In this document: one piece after another, positions 5,602 to 9,902 of the stretch
Position numbering within the stretch: the first letter of the stretch is position 1
Layout of the letters: each line of letters starts with the position of its first letter
Source of the DNA: an uncultured Eubacteriales bacterium
GTDB lineage: Bacteria; Bacillota; Clostridia; TANB77; CAG-508
NCBI GenBank assembly: GCA_902760765.1
Contig: CACWHO010000037.1
Span: 1-9,902 of the forward strand
Direction: 5' to 3'
DNA: 9,902 nt
The notes under the pieces: model-generated
The model's input: only the letters and a program-made list of their open reading frames with translations
Told to the model about the DNA's origin: nothing
Database searches by the model: none
Program-made: the position numbers and the translations under genes

Positions 5602-6951
5602 ATGGCTTTTGAAGGTTTATCTTCTAGATTACAAGAAATAACAAGAAAACTTGGTGGAAAAGCAAGAATAACAGAGTCAGATTTAAAGGATATATTAAGA
5701 GAGGTTAAACTTGCTTTACTAGAGGCTGATGTTAACTATAAAGTTGTAAAAGAATTTATTGCTGAGATTCAAGAAAAAGCATTGGGCCAGGACGTACTTA
5801 AGTCTTTAACACCAGGGCAACAAGTTGTAAAAATTGTAAGAGATGAATTAACAGAATTACTTGGAGGAACTGAAAGTAAAGTCAATTTTTCATCAAATCC
5901 ACCAACAATTATAATGCTTGTTGGTTTACAAGGGTCTGGTAAAACTACAACAGCTGGAAAACTTGCAAATCTTTTTAGAAAACAAGGTAAAAAGCCATTG
6001 CTAGTTGCTTGTGATGTTTATAGACCAGCAGCAATTAAACAATTGCAGGTGGTAGGTGCACAACTTAATATTCCTGTTTATGCAAATGAGAATTCAAAAG
6101 ATGTTGTACATATTGCAAAGCAAGCAGTTGAAACAGCAATTTCAAAATTAAATGATGTTGTTATTTTAGATACAGCAGGACGTTTACAAATTGATGAAGA
6201 ATTAATGCAAGAATTACAAAATGTAAAGACTCAAGTTAAGCCACATGAGGTTTTGCTAGTTGTTGATTCAATGACAGGACAAGAAGCGGTAAATGTTGCT
6301 CAAACTTTTGATGAAAAAGTTGGAATAGATGGAATTGTTTTAACAAAATTAGATGGAGACACAAGAGGTGGTGCTGCACTTTCTGTAAAGAAAGTTACAG
6401 GAAAGCCAATTAAATTTGCTGCGACTGGAGAAAAAATGAATGATATTTCAGTTTTTTATCCAGATAGAATGGCATCAAGAATTCTTGGAATGGGTGATAT
6501 TTTATCAGTTATTGAAAAGGCTGAGGAAACATTTGATTTAGAGCAAGCAGAAAAACTTGAAAAGAAAATGAAAAAGAGTGAATTAGACCTTGATGATTAT
6601 TTAGCACAATTAAGACAAGTAAAAAAGATGGGTTCATTTTCATCAATATTAAAATTAATTCCAGGAATGAATAAATATAAAGATTTAAAAGTAGATGATA
6701 AAGAATTTTCTAGAATTGAAGCTATAATTTGCTCAATGACTAAACAAGAAAAGAGAAATACAAAACTTTTAAATGCTAGCAGAAGAATTAGAATTGCTAA
6801 AGGTAGTGGAACAACAGTACAAGATGTTAATAAATTCATGAAATCATATGAAATGACACAAAAAATGATGAAGCAGATGAAAAGCAATGGTAGCATGAAA
6901 AGGTTGATGAATGGCATTGATGAAAATACACTAAAAAACTTCAAAATTTAG
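5602..6951 (+). CDS. ffh: Signal recognition particle GTPase Ffh (SRP54)
   Basis: Ffh binds 4.5S/scRNA and hydrophobic signal sequences as they leave the ribosome, and delivers the complex to FtsY at the membrane in a GTP-dependent way. The 449 residues contain the N domain (1-90), then the G domain with GLQGSGKTT (108-116), DVYRPAA (138-144), DTAGR (190-194) and TKLDGD (248-253), the closing GMGD (297-300), and the methionine-rich M domain (about 305-449). The M domain includes the RNA-binding SRRIRIAKGSG (393-403) and MTQKMMKQM near the end. All key motifs are intact and the length is normal. A perfect AGGAGG lies about 7 bases upstream. The scRNA gene is not in this window. Confidence 0.97.
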   Translation: MAFEGLSSRLQEITRKLGGKARITESDLKDILREVKLALLEADVNYKVVKEFIAEIQEKALGQDVLKSLTPGQQVVKIVRDELTELLGGTESKVNFSSNPPTIIMLVGLQGSGKTTTAGKLANLFRKQGKKPLLVACDVYRPAAIKQLQVVGAQLNIPVYANENSKDVVHIAKQAVETAISKLNDVVILDTAGRLQIDEELMQELQNVKTQVKPHEVLLVVDSMTGQEAVNVAQTFDEKVGIDGIVLTKLDGDTRGGAALSVKKVTGKPIKFAATGEKMNDISVFYPDRMASRILGMGDILSVIEKAEETFDLEQAEKLEKKMKKSELDLDDYLAQLRQVKKMGSFSSILKLIPGMNKYKDLKVDDKEFSRIEAIICSMTKQEKRNTKLLNASRRIRIAKGSGTTVQDVNKFMKSYEMTQKMMKQMKSNGSMKRLMNGIDENTLKNFKI

Positions 6952-7070
6952 ATTTTAAGGTCTAGTCAAGTTTAGAATCTTTAGTATCAAAGAGTTAGAT
7001 TCTTAAGTCTAAATATTAAAATGTTATTAATTTTTTAAATTTATATAGATTTTTTAGGAGGTGAATTAAA
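6952..7070 (+). other. ffh-rpsP spacer with an imperfect hairpin
   Basis: The 119-base spacer is the largest inside the cluster. AGAATCT (6974-6980) and AGATTCT (6997-7003) form a 7-bp stem with a 16-base loop. There is no T run, so it is not an obvious terminator; it may be an mRNA processing or regulatory structure, or chance. No convincing -35/-10 pair was found before rpsP. Confidence 0.3.
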
Positions 7071-7307
7071 ATGGTAAAAATAAGATTACAAAGAGAAGGA
7101 AAGAAAAAGGCTCCATTCTATCATATAGTTGTAGCTGATTCTAGAAGCCCAAGAGATGGAAAAATAATTGAACAAGTTGGAACATATGACCCAATGACAA
7201 AACCATCTACAATAATTCTAAATAAAGAAAAAATTGAACAATGGGTAAAAAATGGTGCAAAACCAACAGAAACAGTTAAAAAATTAATTGAAACTGCAAC
7301 AAAATAA
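7071..7307 (+). CDS. rpsP: 30S ribosomal protein S16
   Basis: Ribosomal protein S16, needed for assembly of the 30S 5' domain. The 78 residues are close to the family norm, and the N-terminal signature MVKIRLQREGKKKAPFYHIV and SRSPRDGKIIEQVGTYDP are clear, as is the C-terminal NGAKPTETVKKL. One substitution is visible: Gln where Lys is usual in the IRLKR motif. A near-perfect AGGAGGTGA ribosome binding site precedes the ATG. It is followed 20 bases later by khpA, the standard Firmicutes arrangement, so rpsP, khpA, rimM and trmD are probably one transcript. Confidence 0.97.
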   Translation: MVKIRLQREGKKKAPFYHIVVADSRSPRDGKIIEQVGTYDPMTKPSTIILNKEKIEQWVKNGAKPTETVKKLIETATK

Positions 7308-7327
7308 TTAAAAGTGAGGAAAACTAA

Positions 7328-7558
7328 ATGAAAGAAATTTTAGAATCTATAATATTAAATATAGTTACTAATAAAGAAGCTGTAAATATTACAGAAACTC
7401 AAAAAGATGATATTATTGAATATCAAATTAAAGTTGCAAATGAAGATATGGGTAGAGTAATTGGTAAACAAGGTAGACTTGCAAAATCTATTAGAGTTGT
7501 TGCAAAAGCAATAGCAAATAGAGAACATAAAAAAGTAGAAATTGAATTTGTAGATTAA
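7328..7558 (+). CDS. khpA: KH-domain RNA-binding protein KhpA (YlqC)
   Basis: A small cytoplasmic RNA-binding protein of 76 residues consisting of one KH domain. The GxxG loop lies in GRVIGKQGR (42-50), followed by the LAKSIRVVAKAIAN helix and the HKKVEIEFVD strand. KhpA pairs with KhpB (Jag) in Firmicutes to control cell division and elongation through RNA binding. It sits between rpsP and rimM as in most Firmicutes. A GTGAGG ribosome binding site lies about 8 bases before the ATG. Length and motifs are normal. Confidence 0.93.
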   Translation: MKEILESIILNIVTNKEAVNITETQKDDIIEYQIKVANEDMGRVIGKQGRLAKSIRVVAKAIANREHKKVEIEFVD

Positions 7559-7590
7559 ATTTGAATTAATAAAATTCAGAAAGGAATGAT

Positions 7591-8100
7591 ATGCAAAATT
7601 TTTTAGAGATTGGTCAAATTGTAAATACATTTGGTATTAAAGGAATGGTAAAGGTTGTTTCTTATGCAGATGATGTTACAATATTTAAAAAATTAAAAAA
7701 TATATATTTACGAAGTAATAAAAACAGAGAAAAATATGAAATTGAAGAAGTCAAATTTCAAAATAATTTTGTTTTACTAAAATTAAAAGGTATTGAAAAT
7801 CCAGAAGATGCAAACCTTTTAAGAAATAAATATATAGATATTGATAGAAAAGATGAACCAGAACTAGAAAATGATACATATTATGTTGCAGATTTAATTG
7901 GATTGCAGGTTTATACAGACCAAAATGTTTTGCTTGGTGTGGTAGATGATATACAAAATTTTGGAAGTTCTGATATTTATTATGTAAAAACTCAGGATGG
8001 AAAACAAATATTATTGCCAGGTATTCCAGATGTTATAAAAGAAATTAATCTTGATGATGGAAAAATAATAGTACATATTATAAAAGGTTTGATAGATTAA
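7591..8100 (+). CDS. rimM: 16S rRNA maturation factor RimM
   Basis: RimM assists late maturation of the 30S head and binds S19. The 169 residues show both expected parts: the N-terminal beta-barrel starting LEIGQIVNTFGIKGMVKVV (5-23), with KLKGIENPEDANLLRNKYI (64-82), and the C-terminal PRC-barrel starting YYVADLIGLQV (97-107), with LLGVVDDIQNFGSSDIYYVK and the ILLPGIPDVIKEINLDDGKI stretch. Length is typical. The ribosome binding site is AAAGGA, and the trmD start follows 13 bases after the stop, consistent with coupled expression. Confidence 0.95.
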   Translation: MQNFLEIGQIVNTFGIKGMVKVVSYADDVTIFKKLKNIYLRSNKNREKYEIEEVKFQNNFVLLKLKGIENPEDANLLRNKYIDIDRKDEPELENDTYYVADLIGLQVYTDQNVLLGVVDDIQNFGSSDIYYVKTQDGKQILLPGIPDVIKEINLDDGKIIVHIIKGLID

Positions 8101-8113
8101 TTAAGGAGGAAAT

Positions 8114-8827
8114 ATGCAATTTGATGTTTTAACTTTATTTCCAGAAATGTTTAATATCTTAAATGAGAGCATTATTGGAAGAGCACAAGAAAAAAAACTA
8201 ATAAACATTAATTTAGTTAATATTAGAGATTTTTCAAAAGATAAACATAAAAAAGTTGATGATACTCCTTATGGTGGAGGAGCTGGGATGGTTATGCAGG
8301 CTGATGTTGTGTATGATGCATATAAATCAGTTGCAAATGATAAGGCAAAAGTAATCTATTTAACACCACAAGGTAAAAAATTAAATCAAAAAAAAGTTGA
8401 AGAACTATCAAAAGAAAAACATTTAATACTTCTTTGTGGACATTATGAAGGCATAGACCAAAGAGTAATTGATAAAATTGTTGACGAGGAAATTTCAATA
8501 GGAGATTATGTATTAACAGGTGGAGAAATTCCTGCAATGGTTTTGATTGATTCTGTTAGTAGATATGTAAAAGGAGTTTTAAAAGATGATTCAATAAAAG
8601 AAGAATCATTTTCAAATAATCTTTTAGAATATCCACAATATACAAGACCAGAAGTATTTGAGGGACAATCTGTCCCAGAGATTTTACTTACTGGAAATCA
8701 CAAAGAAATAGATAAATGGAGAAAAGAACAAAGTTTAAAAATGACTTTGGAAAAAAGACCAGATATTCTTGAAAATATAGAATTATCTGAAGAAAATAAA
8801 AAGATTTTAGAAAAATTAAAAAAATGA
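8114..8827 (+). CDS. trmD: tRNA (guanine-N1)-methyltransferase TrmD
   Basis: TrmD methylates G37 at N1 in tRNAs that read CUN, CCN and CGG codons, using S-adenosylmethionine, and prevents +1 frameshifting. The 237-residue protein has the full SPOUT trefoil-knot set: YGGGAGMVM (53-61), LCGHYEGIDQR (107-117), SIGDYVLTGGE (128-138) and YTRPEVFEGQSVPEILLTGNH (176-196), then the helical C-terminal domain that contacts the anticodon stem. AAGGAGG lies 6 bases upstream of the ATG. All expected motifs are intact. Confidence 0.97.
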   Translation: MQFDVLTLFPEMFNILNESIIGRAQEKKLININLVNIRDFSKDKHKKVDDTPYGGGAGMVMQADVVYDAYKSVANDKAKVIYLTPQGKKLNQKKVEELSKEKHLILLCGHYEGIDQRVIDKIVDEEISIGDYVLTGGEIPAMVLIDSVSRYVKGVLKDDSIKEESFSNNLLEYPQYTRPEVFEGQSVPEILLTGNHKEIDKWRKEQSLKMTLEKRPDILENIELSEENKKILEKLKK

Positions 8828-8865
8828 ATCTTTAAAATCAAATAAAAAATTTTAGAAAAAGAAAT

Positions 8866-8894
8866 TGATGTGCCAAACAAAGTAGGCACCGCTC
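8866..8894 (+). promoter_or_regulatory. Candidate L19 (rplS) leader hairpin
   Basis: In the 95-base trmD-rplS spacer, GTGCC (8870-8874) pairs with GGCAC (8885-8889) around a 10-base loop, followed by CGCTC and then the AAGGAGGT ribosome binding site. It is the only GC-containing structure in an otherwise AT-rich spacer. Low-GC Gram-positive bacteria often carry a short autoregulatory L19 leader in just this place. Position and form fit, but I cannot confirm the consensus from memory. Confidence 0.5.
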
Positions 8895-8922
8895 AAAAAT
8901 TAAAAAGGAGGTAAATTCTAAA

Positions 8923-9504
8923 ATGGATATTATTAAATCAATAGAACATGAACAACTAAAAGAAAAAATACCACAATTAGATGTTGGTAATACAGTTAGA
9001 GTACATGTTAGAATTAAAGAAGGAAATAAAGAAAGAATTCAAGTATTTGAAGGAATTATTATTAAAGTTCAAGGTGGAGGAGTTAACCAAACATTTACTG
9101 TAAGAAAAAATTCTTATGGTGTTGGTGTTGAAAAAACATTTTTAATTCATTCACCATTAGTAGAAAAAGTTGAGGTAGTTAGAGTTGGTAAAGCAAGAAG
9201 AGCAAAATTATTCTATTTAAGAGATAGAGTAGGTAAAGCTGCTAAAACTAAAGAGCAAGTTGGTGCAAGAATTGAAAATAAAGAAATAGTTATAAAAGAA
9301 AATGTTGCTGATAACGTAGAAGAAGCACCAGTTCAAGAAGTTAAAGCAGAAGAAGTTGTTGAAACACCAGTTGAAAAAGTAGAAGAAGTAAAAGCAGAAA
9401 CAGCTGAAGCTAAGACAGAAGAAGTAAAGGAAGAAGCAACTGAAGTAAAAAAAGAAGAAGTTAAATCAGAAGCAAAAGCTGAAGAGACAAAAAAAGAAGA
9501 ATAA
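8923..9504 (+). CDS. rplS: 50S ribosomal protein L19 with long C-terminal tail
   Basis: Ribosomal protein L19 lies at the 30S-50S interface. Residues 1-115 are a complete, ordinary L19: DVGNTVRVHVRIKEGNKERIQVFEGIIIKVQGGG (20-53), TFTVRKNSYGVGVEKTFLIHSPLVEKVEVVRVGKARRAKLFYLRDRVGKAA (57-107). The remaining ~78 residues (116-193) are an addition built almost entirely from E, K, A, V and T, with loose repeats of EVK, VEEVKAE and TEEVK; it is predicted to be disordered or helical and is strongly acidic overall. Typical L19 is about 115 residues, so the extension is unusual but in frame and not the result of a missed stop. The strong AAGGAGGT ribosome binding site (8905-8912) fixes the start. Confidence 0.95.
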   Translation: MDIIKSIEHEQLKEKIPQLDVGNTVRVHVRIKEGNKERIQVFEGIIIKVQGGGVNQTFTVRKNSYGVGVEKTFLIHSPLVEKVEVVRVGKARRAKLFYLRDRVGKAAKTKEQVGARIENKEIVIKENVADNVEEAPVQEVKAEEVVETPVEKVEEVKAETAEAKTEEVKEEATEVKKEEVKSEAKAEETKKEE

Positions 9505-9511
9505 TAAAATA

Positions 9512-9541
9512 GTAACAAATAAAAAATTCTCTAAATATAAT
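9512..9541 (+). promoter_or_regulatory. Candidate feoA promoter
   Basis: GTAACA (9512-9517, four of six matches) and a perfect TATAAT (9536-9541) are separated by 18 bases. The -10 box lies inside the palindrome at 9533-9563. The predicted start is near 9548, about 29 bases before the feoA ATG. Confidence 0.45.
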
Positions 9542-9556
9542 ATCTTAATAAGATGT
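9524..9556 (+). repeat. 33-base element, copy B
   Basis: Ungapped match to 4-36 at 29 of 33 positions. It covers the feoA -10 box and most of the palindrome. Copy A does not keep the palindrome, so the shared part may reflect promoter architecture more than a symmetrical binding site. Confidence 0.5.
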
Positions 9557-9563
9557 AATATTT
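9533..9563. promoter_or_regulatory. Palindrome overlapping the feoA -10 box, candidate operator
   Basis: Two 15-base arms (9533-9547 and 9549-9563) around a single A are inverted copies with two mismatches; the inner half-site reads TATCTTA/TAAGATG. The palindrome overlaps the TATAAT box and ends next to the ribosome binding site. Placement over a -10 box before an iron-uptake gene is typical of an operator for an iron-responsive repressor (Fur or DtxR type), but the sequence is not a consensus I recognise. A hairpin in the mRNA leader is an alternative. Confidence 0.5.
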
Positions 9564-9576
9564 GGGGGATTTTTTA

Positions 9577-9813
9577 ATGAAAGAAGAAATTACTTTAGAT
9601 AAATTAGAGTTAAATTCAATTGGAATAATAGAAAAAATTGATTGTGAAGGTATAATAAAAAGAAGACTTTTTGATTTAGGACTTGTAAAAGGGACAAAAA
9701 TAAAACCAGTACTGAAAAGCCCATCAGGTGACCCAAGAGCTTTTGAATTTAGAGGTAGTTTAATTGCGATTAGAAAAGAACAAACTGAAAAAATTTATTG
9801 CAAAACTGTATAA
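9577..9813 (+). CDS. feoA: FeoA-family ferrous iron transport protein
   Basis: A small SH3-like cytosolic protein of 78 residues that works with the membrane GTPase FeoB in ferrous iron uptake. The family signature is plain: LNSIGIIEKIDCEGIIKRRLFDLGLVKGTKIKPVLKSPSGDPRAFEFRGSLIAIR is read across residues 12-66, in particular RRLFDLGLVKGT (29-40) and GDPRAFEFRG (51-60). The ATG at 9577 is chosen because GGGGGA lies about 8 bases upstream; an in-frame TTG at 9562 lies before that site. It starts behind its own promoter and palindrome, separate from the ribosomal cluster. FeoB is expected nearby, but only the first 12 codons of the next gene are in the window. Confidence 0.9.
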   Translation: MKEEITLDKLELNSIGIIEKIDCEGIIKRRLFDLGLVKGTKIKPVLKSPSGDPRAFEFRGSLIAIRKEQTEKIYCKTV

Positions 9814-9827
9814 GTATGTATTATAAT
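9798..9827 (+). promoter_or_regulatory. Possible promoter between feoA and the next gene
   Basis: TTGCAA (9798-9803), 18 bases, then TATAAT (9822-9827). It overlaps the last codons of feoA and would start transcription about 33 bases before the ATG at 9867. The -35 match is only four of six, so this may be chance. Confidence 0.3.
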
Positions 9828-9866
9828 GATAGTATCAAAAATTTATTTTAAGATTGGAGAACATTT

Positions 9867-9902
9867 ATGGATTTTAATCAAAAACAAATTGATGAACTTG
9901 AA
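9867..9902 (+). CDS. Start of an unidentified gene, cut by the window end
   Basis: Twelve codons (MDFNQKQIDELE) follow an ATG preceded by TTGGAGA (9854-9860), a reasonable ribosome binding site. The gene runs off the window. Position after feoA suggests feoB or another Feo component, but the visible residues do not show the GxxxxGKS motif that usually begins near the N-terminus of FeoB, so no function is assigned. Confidence 0.5.
   Translation, partial: MDFNQKQIDELE

Noticed and set aside
9562..9576. TTG start for feoA at 9562
   Set aside because: The GGGGGA ribosome binding site lies downstream of it and serves the ATG at 9577.

Overview
The window comes from an AT-rich, low-GC Gram-positive bacterium, most likely an anaerobic member of the Clostridia. 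The evidence is the codon bias, the strong AGGAGG-type ribosome binding sites, the canonical Firmicutes order ylxM-ffh-rpsP-khpA-rimM-trmD-rplS, and a clostridial-type SDR protein. No mobile element, CRISPR array, tRNA or rRNA gene is visible.

Left part (1-2192). About 265 bases of AT-rich leader hold one good promoter. Then comes a DAACS-family sodium-coupled symporter whose substrate-binding residues are altered, closed by an intrinsic terminator. Only about 18 bases further on, a divergent guanylate-kinase-like P-loop protein begins.

Centre (2160-3393). This is the most interesting part. A roughly 600-base non-coding stretch starts at a strong extended -10 promoter whose -10 box contains the stop codon of the kinase gene. 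It contains several long-range complementary helices, ends at an intrinsic terminator, and is followed at once by a small four-helix membrane protein with a DUF21-like core and a DxxxD motif. Length, position and partner protein fit OLE RNA (ornate large extremophilic RNA) and its membrane partner OapA. The call rests on context and protein similarity, not on a covariance-model score.

Between 3415 and 4959 two unrelated convergent genes each carry an internal deletion. A short-chain dehydrogenase lacks, in frame, the strand that carries the catalytic serine. A methylthioadenosine/SAH nucleosidase gene (mtnN) lacks the Met-Glu active-site segment and is frameshifted, so it is called a pseudogene. 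Two such deletions about 560 bases apart are either real decay or an assembly artefact.

Right part (5137-8922 and rplS). A sigma-A-type promoter drives the translation/secretion cluster: YlxM and Ffh of the signal recognition particle, ribosomal protein S16, the KH-domain RNA-binding protein KhpA, the 16S maturation factor RimM, the tRNA m1G37 methyltransferase TrmD, and ribosomal protein L19 with an unusual acidic/lysine-rich C-terminal tail of about 78 residues. A small hairpin before rplS may be an L19 leader.

Right end (9512-9902). An iron-uptake FeoA gene lies behind a promoter whose -10 box is embedded in a near-perfect 31-base palindrome. A 33-base stretch overlapping it recurs with only four mismatches at the very start of the window. 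A further gene begins at 9867 and runs off the end.
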